This document shows, in pieces, positions 1 through 5,656 of a stretch of DNA of 5,749 bases. A program made the translations under genes and the position numbers. Location of the stretch: contig JAHFPR010000137.1 in assembly GCA_023269645.1 (NCBI GenBank), positions 1-5,749 on the forward strand, given 5' to 3'. This DNA is from Alphaproteobacteria bacterium (GTDB lineage Bacteria; Pseudomonadota; Alphaproteobacteria; Rickettsiales; UBA8987). Numbering within the stretch: the stretch's first letter is position 1; each line of letters opens with the position of its first letter. The notes under the pieces were generated by a model that saw nothing but the letters and a program-made list of their open reading frames with translations, was not told the DNA's origin and searched no databases.

Positions 1-548
1 GCGGCGCGGCGGAGGGGGTTATCCTTCGGGTCGGTAATGGCGGCGAAATGGTGTCGGATCGCGTCGTCACCAAGTTTCGCCTGCGCTTCTGTGAGGCACA
101 GTGAAAACTGCGCCAGCGTTTCCAGCGTTGTACCGGATTTGCTGACAACGAGGAAAAAACTCTCCGCAAAATCCAGCCCGGCGAAAGTATACCGCAGGGT
201 ATGCGCATCTACATTATCAAGGAAATGCAGCTTCGTGCCCTGGCGTTCCGCTGCGTTCAAGGCCGTAAGTGCCTGCGCGCAGAGCGAGGAACCGCCCGTG
301 CCGAGAATCACCAGCCTGCTGAATTTTTTACGGATAGTCTCGGCAGTTTTGCCTATTGCTTCCAGTGCTGCGCTATCTGTGGCTGCGCGGTAGATATGCG
401 TGAGTGCGTTTTCCGGGTGCTTCAGCGAAAGCGATTCTGCAACGGGCTGCGCATGAAGCTGCAATGCCTGTGTAAACGTGTTTTCTGCGATGCCCCCTTC
501 CCCGATGGCGACGGAAAAACACTGGGTGATGTTCTGGGTATAGGGCAT
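1..548 (-). CDS. pgi: Glucose-6-phosphate isomerase, N-terminal part (cut by window edge)
   Basis: Cytoplasmic enzyme interconverting glucose 6-phosphate and fructose 6-phosphate in glycolysis and gluconeogenesis. The first 182 codons are present and the gene continues past the left edge without a stop. The translation begins MPYTQNITQC. It shows the phosphosugar-binding SIS fold of the family: LGTGGSS at residues 82-88 (glycine-rich loop after a beta strand), DNVDAHTL at 111-118, and SKSGTTLET at 136-144, the hallmark Pgi phosphate-binding loop, followed by an AAITDPKDNPLR segment near the edge. The catalytic Glu, His and Lys lie further downstream and are not visible. The ATG at 548 was chosen because homology starts there. 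An in-frame ATG at 602 would add 18 residues coded entirely by the heptamer repeat, and a stop lies just before it. No Shine-Dalgarno sequence precedes 548. It is the last gene of the visible cluster, 83 bp after the second M16 gene. The family call is firm; the exact start is less so. Confidence 0.95.
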   Translation of the reverse strand, partial: MPYTQNITQCFSVAIGEGGIAENTFTQALQLHAQPVAESLSLKHPENALTHIYRAATDSAALEAIGKTAETIRKKFSRLVILGTGGSSLCAQALTALNAAERQGTKLHFLDNVDAHTLRYTFAGLDFAESFFLVVSKSGTTLETLAQFSLCLTEAQAKLGDDAIRHHFAAITDPKDNPLRRA

Positions 549-552
549 AGCT

Positions 553-633
553 GGATTATGGGATGATGGATTATGGAGTATGGATGTTTTTCTTACGATC
601 ATCCATCATCCGGTCATCTATCATCTATCACTT
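553..633. repeat. Inverted arrays of 7-bp repeats in the spacer before pgi
   Basis: The spacer between the second M16 gene and pgi consists almost entirely of heptamers. On the plus strand the left half reads GGATTAT (553-559), one extra G, then GGATGAT, GGATTAT, GGAGTAT and a partial GGATG up to 586. The right half reads ATCATCC (598-604), ATCATCC (605-611), one extra G, then GTCATCT, ATCATCT and ATCACTT to 633. The halves are inverted relative to each other, so 561-571 and 601-611 form a perfect 11-bp stem around a 29-base loop holding a T-rich run. In the minus-strand transcript the hairpin ends 12 bases before the pgi ATG. No U-tract follows it, so it does not look like an intrinsic terminator. 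A regulatory role in the pgi leader is only inferred. Confidence 0.75.
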
Positions 634-2014
634 ATTTCCCCTTGCCGACAACTATAATGATAAGATTTTCCGGCTCAAGCAGCCGTTTGGCGGTGCGGTT
701 TACCTCCTCCAGCGTCACTTTTTCCACGAGCGCATTGCGCCGCTCCAGGTAATCCATCTCCAGTTTTTCGGTCTGCATCAGGGAAAGCATGGCCGCGAGG
801 TCGGACGTGCTATCCAGTCCAAGCAGAAAAGAACCGGTGATGTAATGTTTTGCGGCGGTGAGTTCTTCTTCCGTGATACCTGCATCACGGGTGCGCTGCA
901 TTTCCTGCTTGATCAGTTCCAGCGAGGTGGGCATGGCCTCCGTGCGTGTGCCGACGGAGCCTTTGTAAACCGCCGTGTGGTCGAGCGATTGCAGATAGGT
1001 GTACACGGAATAGGCCAGCCCGCGCTTCTCCCGGATTTCCTTCATGAGGTGGGATTCAAAACTGCCGCCGCCTACAGTGTAATTCAGCACGGAAGCTGCA
1101 TAATAATCCGGATCGTGGTAGCCGATACCGCGCGCGCCGAACACCGCCACGCTCTGCGGAAGGGGCTTTTCGATGCGCACGGTTTTCCCTTTTGGAAACG
1201 CGTTGAAATCGGGAATATTCACGGGTTCATGCGCGGGCAAGGCGGGAATCTCCATGAAATATTTATTCAGGAGCGTGTCCAGTTCCGCGCGGGAAATATC
1301 GCCCACCACGCTGATGTGCAATTCTGCGCGGGTGAGGTAAGTGGTGCGGAAATTTTCCAGAGCATCCCGCGTGATGGCCGGGATGGACTCTTTCGAGCCA
1401 ATCAAGGGTTTGGCGTAAGGGTGGGTTCCATATGTTTCCCTGTTCCAGGCAAGGCTGGCGATATAATTCGGGTTTTCCATTTCCTCCGCGATGCGGGCGA
1501 GTGCCTGGTCGCGCGCGCGGGCGAGTTCCGCTTCTTCCAGCCGGGGATTGGAAAGCGCAAGTGCCAGCAGGCGAAAGGCGGTATCGCGGTTCTCGGAAAG
1601 GGTGCGGAGCGTAACGTAAAAACCATCCTTGTCCGCGCTGAAATCAAGGCCAATCGCCAGATCCTCAAGCCATTGCTTGAAGTGGAGGTTATCGAGATCG
1701 CCTGCGCCGCGCGCCAGCATATCGGAAAGCAGGTAGGCGAGGCCTGGCTTATCGGCAGGATCGGAAGCCCCACCGCCGCGTGGGAACGCAATCCGCAGGG
1801 AGATAACGGGCAGGGCGTGATCCTCCATCAACCAGGTTTCCTGCGCGTAATTTCCGGAAAGCGGCTGGATGATCCGTGCTTCCTCTGGAAAGGCGGGCAG
1901 GGGGAGGAGGAGGCACGTCATTGCGAGCGCAGCGAAGCAACCCAGTATTCTTGATGTTGCTGGATTGTTTCGTCGGCTGCGCCTCCTCGCAATGACGGAA
2001 ATAAAATATGCCAT
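632..2014 (-). CDS. M16 family peptidase-like protein without zinc site (inactive subunit)
   Basis: A 460-residue exported protein of the M16 (pitrilysin / processing peptidase) family. It has two M16 halves. The N-terminal half carries YLLSD at residues 94-98 where the HxxEH zinc motif would be, so all three motif residues are replaced and it is predicted not to cleave peptides itself. The C-terminal half keeps the substrate-binding pair of the family in EKRGLAYS (Arg331, Tyr335), preceded by GGGSFESHL at 315-323. It most likely partners the active M16 protein encoded immediately upstream, as the alpha and beta subunits of mitochondrial processing peptidase do. The ATG at 2014 lies one base after the upstream stop and has GAGG (2022-2019) 4 bases before it, which suggests translational coupling. 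Residues 6-33 are coded by a palindromic repeat and supply an Arg-rich n-region (ARRRSRR) and part of the hydrophobic core (ILGCFAALAM), continued by CLLLPLPAF. Cleavage near residue 41 is plausible. The location is probably periplasmic. Confidence 0.92.
   Translation of the reverse strand: MAYFISVIARRRSRRNNPATSRILGCFAALAMTCLLLPLPAFPEEARIIQPLSGNYAQETWLMEDHALPVISLRIAFPRGGGASDPADKPGLAYLLSDMLARGAGDLDNLHFKQWLEDLAIGLDFSADKDGFYVTLRTLSENRDTAFRLLALALSNPRLEEAELARARDQALARIAEEMENPNYIASLAWNRETYGTHPYAKPLIGSKESIPAITRDALENFRTTYLTRAELHISVVGDISRAELDTLLNKYFMEIPALPAHEPVNIPDFNAFPKGKTVRIEKPLPQSVAVFGARGIGYHDPDYYAASVLNYTVGGGSFESHLMKEIREKRGLAYSVYTYLQSLDHTAVYKGSVGTRTEAMPTSLELIKQEMQRTRDAGITEEELTAAKHYITGSFLLGLDSTSDLAAMLSLMQTEKLEMDYLERRNALVEKVTLEEVNRTAKRLLEPENLIIIVVGKGK
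1916..1997. repeat. Palindromic interspersed repeat inside the M16 coding sequence
   Basis: An 82-bp imperfect palindrome. The outer arms CGTCATTGCGAG (1916-1927) and CTCGCAATGACG (1986-1997) are perfect complements. The inner arms continue with GAAGCAACCCAG against CTGGATTGTTTCGTC, around a short A/T-rich centre near 1946-1959. The arm sequence, with its GTCATTGCGAG and GAAGCAA blocks, is a familiar dispersed repeat of many bacterial genomes, including alphaproteobacteria, where it often gives spurious translations. Its 82 bp plus flanks stay open in the reading frame of the second M16 gene, so it is translated as residues 6 to about 33 of that protein. This resembles the palindromic elements described inside Rickettsia genes. 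Whether it is the same family is not established here. Confidence 0.88.
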
Positions 2015-2015
2015 A

Positions 2016-3419
2016 CTACCTCACCACCCCTTGGGAATTGGGAAGCGCAGGCACGGGCGCGTGACCAGCAACAGGCGCGGTGGGCACAAGCTCGCCCGTT
2101 ACCTCACGGGGTGTATCGAAGATGAAATGCGCGGCGGCGAGCACCTGTTCCGGATTCACTGCCGTGATGCGCTCCGGCCAGTGCTCCACATAATCCGTAT
2201 CCAGCCCGGTGGAAAGTGCTGCACCGTAAATATGCGCCATCGGGGTGAGGCCGTCCCGCGCGTAAATCACCTGCGCGCGGAGGAGATTTTTGGCGCGCTG
2301 CATTTCCTGCTTTGTGGCTCCATCTTTCAGCAGAAGCGCGATTTCCTGCTCCACCGCTTGCTGGATTTGCGCAAAGCTCACACCAGGTTTCGGCGTGGCG
2401 TAAAGGCGGAAAATGGTCTGGCCAAGGGAGAGATCGTCATAATCCGCGCCTGCCGATGTGGCAAGCTGCTGCTTCACCACCAGTGCCTGATAGAGCCTCC
2501 CGGTTTCCCCGCCGCCGAGCAACTGTGCCAGCACCACCAGCGGAAGCGTATGCTGCGTTTCGCCGGAGACCGCACCGGGCGCGAGGTAATAGCGTAGCCA
2601 TTCCGGTTGTTCAACCCGCTCATCCTTCAGCACGATGGGTGACGTGGGTGCGGGCGCGGTGATGTGCGCGACCTGCACCGCGCGTGTGCGGTTATCAAGT
2701 TCGGGATTGCGCGGCAGCGCGCCGTAATATTTCTCCGCAAGCTCCCGCACTTCTTCCTGAGTCACATCCCCGGACACAATGACTGTGGCGTTATTGGGCG
2801 CGTAATAGCGATGGTAGAAATGCTGCGCGTCCTGCCAGGTCAGTTGCTCCATATCCTTCCGCCAACCGATCACTGGAACGCCGTAAGGATAATCCAGGCC
2901 GTAAAGCATGGCATCCATCTGCTCCGAGAGCAGGCTGGCGGGCACGTTATCCACGCGCATGGAGCGTTCCTCAAGAATCACGTCCCGCTCCTTCAGCGCG
3001 GTTGCTTCATCGAGTTGCAGATTGTGCATCCGGTCGGCCTCCAGCAGCATGACGAGGCCGAGATATTCCCTGGGGATGGTCTGGTGGTAAACGGTGTAAT
3101 CCTCGGTGGTGAAGGCATTGTCGTTTCCGCCGTAATAAGCGACCATTCTGGAAAACTCTCCCGCCTGCAAATGCGCTGTGGCCTTAAACATCAGGTGCTC
3201 CAGATAATGCGCGAGGCCGGTTTTCGGCTGCTGCTCATCGGAACCGCCTACGCGATACCACACCATATGCGCGACTGCGGGCACGGTATGGTTCGGAATC
3301 ACCAGCACCCGCAAGCCGTTGGCGAGGGTAAAACTTTCCGCATATGGGGTATCGCCCGGCCTATCAGCGGCACTGGCGGGGGTAGAAAACATCCCTATCA
3401 GGAAGAGAAGAAAAATCAT
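2016..3419 (-). CDS. M16 family zinc metallopeptidase (active subunit), exported
   Basis: A zinc peptidase of the pitrilysin / processing-peptidase family, predicted to degrade or process peptides in the periplasm. From the ATG at 3419 it has 467 residues, normal for the bacterial two-domain form. HYLEH at residues 71-75 is the inverted zinc motif HxxEH (two His ligands, catalytic Glu), and the third ligand is Glu151 in VILEERSMR, at the expected distance. FTTEDYTVY near 103-111 is also typical. The C-terminal half contains GGGETGRLYQAL. An N-terminal hydrophobic stretch, MIFLLFLIGMFSTPASA, ends in an AxA signal peptidase site, but has no positive n-region. A GTG at 3458 would extend it by 13 residues (VRGDSNSGNDSIF). 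That extension lies mostly inside a palindromic repeat, so I prefer 3419, although neither start has a well-placed Shine-Dalgarno. The gene abuts the inactive M16 homologue, its probable partner. The family is sure, the start is not. Confidence 0.94.
   Translation of the reverse strand: MIFLLFLIGMFSTPASAADRPGDTPYAESFTLANGLRVLVIPNHTVPAVAHMVWYRVGGSDEQQPKTGLAHYLEHLMFKATAHLQAGEFSRMVAYYGGNDNAFTTEDYTVYHQTIPREYLGLVMLLEADRMHNLQLDEATALKERDVILEERSMRVDNVPASLLSEQMDAMLYGLDYPYGVPVIGWRKDMEQLTWQDAQHFYHRYYAPNNATVIVSGDVTQEEVRELAEKYYGALPRNPELDNRTRAVQVAHITAPAPTSPIVLKDERVEQPEWLRYYLAPGAVSGETQHTLPLVVLAQLLGGGETGRLYQALVVKQQLATSAGADYDDLSLGQTIFRLYATPKPGVSFAQIQQAVEQEIALLLKDGATKQEMQRAKNLLRAQVIYARDGLTPMAHIYGAALSTGLDTDYVEHWPERITAVNPEQVLAAAHFIFDTPREVTGELVPTAPVAGHAPVPALPNSQGVVR
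2019..2025 (-). promoter_or_regulatory. Ribosome-binding site of the second M16 gene
   Basis: GGTGAGG on the minus strand, inside the last codons of the upstream M16 gene and 4 bases before the ATG at 2014. It supports that ATG, and therefore supports translation through the palindromic repeat that follows. Confidence 0.6.
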
Positions 3420-3429
3420 AAAAATACTA

Positions 3430-3552
3430 TCATTCCCTGAATTGCTGTCACCCCGCACTTGGTATGCGGGGAAATTCGAGGGGAGTCCATCTCACCGTGT
3501 ACTGTACCTTACGATGGATCTCCGTGGAATCGCTACGCAATTCAGGCGATGA
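3430..3552. repeat. Palindromic element before the active M16 gene
   Basis: About 123 bp bounded by 16-bp inverted arms of the form TCATNNCCTGAATTGC: plus strand 3430-3445, and its complement at 3537-3552. They are identical except for the two N positions. Inside are further hairpins: CCCCGC (3451-3456) with GCGGGG (3466-3471), and GGAGTCCATC (3482-3491) with GATGGATCTCC (3513-3523), which has one bulge. The whole would fold into a branched structure in RNA. It fills most of the gap between the DUF3035 lipoprotein gene and the M16 gene and ends about 10 bp before the preferred M16 ATG. A small separate hairpin, ACGGAA with TTCCGT (3552-3567), touches its right end. I do not recognise the element by name; it has the look of a non-coding miniature interspersed repeat. 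Confidence 0.75.
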
Positions 3553-3586
3553 CGGAAGTTTTTCCGTAAAATGCATAAACATCAAA

Positions 3587-4138
3587 TTAATGAAGCAGGT
3601 GCTCAAGCGGTGCGGAGGGCGAACGCTTGAATGTGGGGGAACCATCACCGGTGACGGGCTGATTAGCCTGCTTCTTCTGCTGGACGCGCCTTGTTTCCTC
3701 GGTGGGATCCACCAGTGGATCTTTCTCAGAATTATCAAATGGATTCAGGCTATCAAGGGTGCTGTCTGCGTTATCCTTCCGCTCCTGCCGTTTTTCCTTG
3801 TAGAGCACCTGACGGATGTCGGATTTTGCACTTTGGGCATCCGCTTTCTTCAGCAGTGCCGATTCGCCTTTGGAGATGCCAGTAGTGGAAGACACACGTT
3901 TTTTGAGCAGCGTTTTCTCCGCTTCATCGGTCACATTGCTGGAATCCCCCATGCCATTGTCCGAAGGGGCGTTCAGATGGAAATCAGGCGGTACGGTGAG
4001 TGCGGGGCGCGAGAGCACCGCGTATTCATCCGGGGCTTCCGTGTTCAGGCCGAGCGTTTCACGCACACCACTGCCGCCGCAGGCGGAAAGCAGGGTCAGC
4101 AGCCCAAGGGCGGCGACGCTAATGCGGTATTTCTTCAT
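3587..4138 (-). CDS. DUF3035 lipoprotein, BamF-like outer-membrane assembly component
   Basis: A 183-residue predicted lipoprotein. The N-terminus MKKYRISVAALGLLTLLSAC has a positive start, a hydrophobic core and an LSAC lipobox with Cys20 as the lipidated residue. Position +2 is Gly, not Asp, consistent with outer-membrane sorting. After it comes the DUF3035 signature: LGLNTEAPDEYAV at 29-41 and LTVPPDFHL near 47-55. The remainder is polar, rich in Lys, Glu, Ser and Asn, and probably largely disordered. This alphaproteobacterial family has been named BamF as an accessory lipoprotein of the beta-barrel assembly machine; that role is family knowledge and is not shown by this sequence. The ATG at 4138 is supported by GGGAG (4149-4145), 6 bases upstream, and by the signal peptide. 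It overlaps the end of lspA by 20 bp, which implies coupled translation, and it is a likely substrate of LspA. A longer in-frame reading upstream to 4312 runs through lspA and is rejected. Confidence 0.9.
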   Translation of the reverse strand: MKKYRISVAALGLLTLLSACGGSGVRETLGLNTEAPDEYAVLSRPALTVPPDFHLNAPSDNGMGDSSNVTDEAEKTLLKKRVSSTTGISKGESALLKKADAQSAKSDIRQVLYKEKRQERKDNADSTLDSLNPFDNSEKDPLVDPTEETRRVQQKKQANQPVTGDGSPTFKRSPSAPLEHLLH

Positions 4139-4667
4139 GCTTATCTCCCGATGGTTTATGACCCGATGATTCTGTAGTTGATGGTTTCCGGGGCTTGCCC
4201 ACAAAAATGCTAGTGTAACAGAGAATAAATGCGCCGACGCACACAGCACTGTCGGCGACATTAAACGCCGGCCAGTGGTAACCTGCAACATGAAAATCAA
4301 AAAAATCCGCAACCGCGCCGAAACGCAGCCGGTCTATCACATTTCCAAGTGCGCCGCCCATGACAAGGCCGATTGCAAAACTCTCTCCAGATTTGTTGAT
4401 TTTTCTTAGCCATAATAATAGGATAAAAATGATAGTTAATGCAACAAGTGATAAAATGAAACGCCCATTCGCATAGTGCTGGAACATCCCGAAGCTGATG
4501 CCATTGTTCCACAGTATCACGAGGTCGAAAAACGGGGTGAGGCGGATGGGCTGGCGTTCTGCGATATGCACCACCTCCAGCATCGCCCATTTATGGAATT
4601 GATCCAGCGAAAGTGTTGCCAGCGCGATGAGGATGCCACGTTTGAAAAGGGAGGATTGTTTGGCCAT
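4119..4667 (-). CDS. lspA: Lipoprotein signal peptidase (signal peptidase II)
   Basis: An inner-membrane aspartic peptidase that removes signal peptides from lipid-modified prolipoproteins. From the ATG at 4667 it has 182 residues. Features in order: first membrane helix with LDQFHKW (22 is the conserved Asp; the usual Ser/Thr before Lys is His here); WNNGISFG with conserved Asn54; second helix near 71-87; GGALGNVIDRLRFG at 104-117 in the third helix; catalytic Asp121 in ADFFDFH and Asp139 in FNVADSAVCVG, followed by the fourth helix. All family signature residues are present, so it should be active. The tail after residue 158 is hydrophilic, with pentad-like repeats. The start at 4667 has AGAAGG 4 bases upstream. 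An ATG at 4682 adds MLEGS without a ribosome-binding site and is the alternative. It lies 22 bp after ribF, with no ileS between them, and overlaps the lipoprotein gene downstream. Confidence 0.96.
   Translation of the reverse strand: MAKQSSLFKRGILIALATLSLDQFHKWAMLEVVHIAERQPIRLTPFFDLVILWNNGISFGMFQHYANGRFILSLVALTIIFILLLWLRKINKSGESFAIGLVMGGALGNVIDRLRFGAVADFFDFHVAGYHWPAFNVADSAVCVGAFILCYTSIFVGKPRKPSTTESSGHKPSGDKHEEIPH
4139..4183 (-). repeat. Three degenerate 15-bp repeats spanning the lspA tail and next ribosome-binding site
   Basis: On the minus strand three consecutive 15-mers read CATCAACTACAGAAT (4183-4169), CATCGGGTCATAAAC (4168-4154) and CATCGGGAGATAAGC (4153-4139), ending immediately before the ATG of the lipoprotein gene. 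In LspA they encode five-residue units, roughly STTES, SGHKP and SGDKH, in the hydrophilic C-terminal tail. Units two and three are clearly alike; unit one is more diverged. The third unit contains the GGGAG ribosome-binding site of the lipoprotein gene. Confidence 0.5.
4144..4149 (-). promoter_or_regulatory. Ribosome-binding site of the DUF3035 lipoprotein gene
   Basis: GGGAGA on the minus strand, the GGGAG core being 6 bases before the ATG at 4138. It lies inside the lspA coding sequence and fixes the lipoprotein start, in agreement with the signal peptide that follows. Confidence 0.75.
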
Positions 4668-4671
4668 ACTG

Positions 4672-4677
4672 CCTTCT
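4672..4677 (-). promoter_or_regulatory. Ribosome-binding site deciding the lspA start
   Basis: AGAAGG on the minus strand, 4 bases before the ATG at 4667. Nothing comparable precedes the alternative ATG at 4682. The spacing is short, so support is moderate. Confidence 0.5.
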
Positions 4678-4689
4678 AGCATGAAGCGT

Positions 4690-5622
4690 TCATAAATTGA
4701 AGTGTTCTGTGGCGCACGCTATATCCTGCTCCATCTGCCGCCGCAGTGCGGCCACCGTAGTAAAATTTTCTTCCGGGCGGAGGAAGTGCAATGGCTTTAC
4801 GCACAATTTTTTGCCATAAAGATCACCGGAAAAATCCAGGAGATGTGTTTCCACCACGGCTCCTTCCCCGCCGAACATGACGTTGGTTCCGATATGGGTG
4901 ATGGCGGGAAGCCATGCTGCCCCGTTCTCTATCCGAGCTTCCGCAATATACACCCCGAACGCCGGGCGGAGATGGTCTTTCAGGTACATATTGGCAGTGG
5001 GGCAGTTGAGGAGGGATGTGCCACGATTCTGCCCTTTGCGCACGTGCCCTTCCAGGGTGTAAGCATGGCCGAGCAGTGCGTTCGCCGCGCGGATTTCGCC
5101 AGCTTGAAGATGTTGCCGGATGCGTGAGGAGGAAATGGTAACCCCGCCCTCTCCTTGCGCACCTACCTGCGTGAGTGTGTAGCCGCCTGCGCCGGACAGG
5201 GCGCGCAGAAGTTCGGCATTCCCACCTCGCCTGTGCCCAAAAATAAAATCATGCCCGATCACCAGATGGCGCACGTGGAGCTGTTTTACCAGAATATCCC
5301 GGATGAAATCCTCCGCCGTGATGCGCGAGAATCTTTCATCAAAATGCTGGACGAACAAAACATCCATCCCGGCTTCCCGCAGCAACTCCGCTTTCTGGCG
5401 GAAGGGGGTGATGCGGAGCGGCGGAGTGTTCGGCTTAAGTACGGTGACTGGGTGTGGCTCGAAGGTCATGACGGCGGAGAGCAGGCCGGAATCGTGGGCG
5501 ATGGAGCCGATACGCTTCAGGATTTCCCGATGGCCGAGATGCACCCCGTCGAAATTCCCCAGCGCAAGCACACTATGGCGCGCCGCTTCCGGGCAATGTT
5601 TGGCGTGGCGGACAATGCGCAT
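4690..5622 (-). CDS. ribF: Bifunctional riboflavin kinase / FAD synthetase
   Basis: A cytoplasmic enzyme that phosphorylates riboflavin to FMN and adenylylates FMN to FAD. Its 310 residues match the usual family length. N-terminal adenylyltransferase domain: GNFDGVHLGH at 22-31 (nucleotidyltransferase HxGH motif), TFEPHP at 53-58, IGHDFIFGHRRGG at 122-134 and ISSSRIR at 163-169, all close to consensus. C-terminal riboflavin kinase domain, about 185-308: PTAN at 208-211 (ATP/Mg binding) and ETHLLDFSGDLYG at 258-270 with the catalytic Glu258 are kept. The glycine-rich stretch before PTAN reads RGTSLLNC in place of the usual RGRxxGF, with one extra residue, and the NxGxRPTF motif reads HIGTNVMF (243-250). 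The kinase half is thus diverged but not broken. The start at 5622 is forced by an in-frame stop four codons upstream; the ribosome-binding site is weak. It is the first visible gene of the cluster, followed closely by lspA. Confidence 0.95.
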   Translation of the reverse strand: MRIVRHAKHCPEAARHSVLALGNFDGVHLGHREILKRIGSIAHDSGLLSAVMTFEPHPVTVLKPNTPPLRITPFRQKAELLREAGMDVLFVQHFDERFSRITAEDFIRDILVKQLHVRHLVIGHDFIFGHRRGGNAELLRALSGAGGYTLTQVGAQGEGGVTISSSRIRQHLQAGEIRAANALLGHAYTLEGHVRKGQNRGTSLLNCPTANMYLKDHLRPAFGVYIAEARIENGAAWLPAITHIGTNVMFGGEGAVVETHLLDFSGDLYGKKLCVKPLHFLRPEENFTTVAALRRQMEQDIACATEHFNL

Positions 5623-5656
5623 GACCTGGGTTCAATCACCATTTAATTAAGTACTC

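Noticed and set aside
549..602. An 18-residue N-terminal extension of Pgi from the ATG at 602
   Set aside because: The extension is coded wholly by the heptamer array and has no counterpart in the family; the ATG at 548 fits the known N-terminus. It is kept only as an alternative.
561..611. The heptamer hairpin as an intrinsic terminator after the second M16 gene
   Set aside because: No T-tract follows the stem in the minus direction, and the stem is A/T-mixed, not GC-rich.
553..633. A CRISPR array
   Set aside because: Units are 7 bp with no spacers and in inverted orientation; there are no cas genes.
563..1954. A plus-strand open frame of 463 codons opposite the second M16 gene
   Set aside because: It mirrors the M16 gene codon for codon, starts in the heptamer array, shows no family resemblance, and ends with CERSEATQ, the usual spurious translation of the palindromic repeat.
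1960..2014. A Tat (twin-arginine) signal in the second M16 protein
   Set aside because: The Arg pairs in ARRRSRRNN are not followed by the required hydrophobic x-F-L-K-type context, and both come from the repeat sequence.
1869..2597. A plus-strand open frame of 242 codons across the M16/M16 junction
   Set aside because: It is antisense to two clear M16 genes and its start is read through the palindromic repeat (VIASAAKQ, RLLAMT), a known source of false predictions.
2664..3440. A plus-strand open frame of 258 codons opposite the active M16 gene
   Set aside because: The minus strand carries the conserved HxxEH protein over the whole stretch; the antisense product has no recognisable domain.
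3552..3567. The ACGGAA/TTCCGT hairpin after the lipoprotein gene as a terminator
   Set aside because: The stem is only 6 bp and on the minus strand is followed by CATCGCC, not a T-run.
3464..4177. A plus-strand open frame of 237 codons over the palindromic element and the DUF3035 gene
   Set aside because: It begins inside the palindrome and lies opposite a gene with lipobox and DUF3035 signature.
5155..5646. Plus-strand open frames opposite ribF, with a second at 4702-5127
   Set aside because: Both are antisense shadows of the strongly conserved RibF reading frame.
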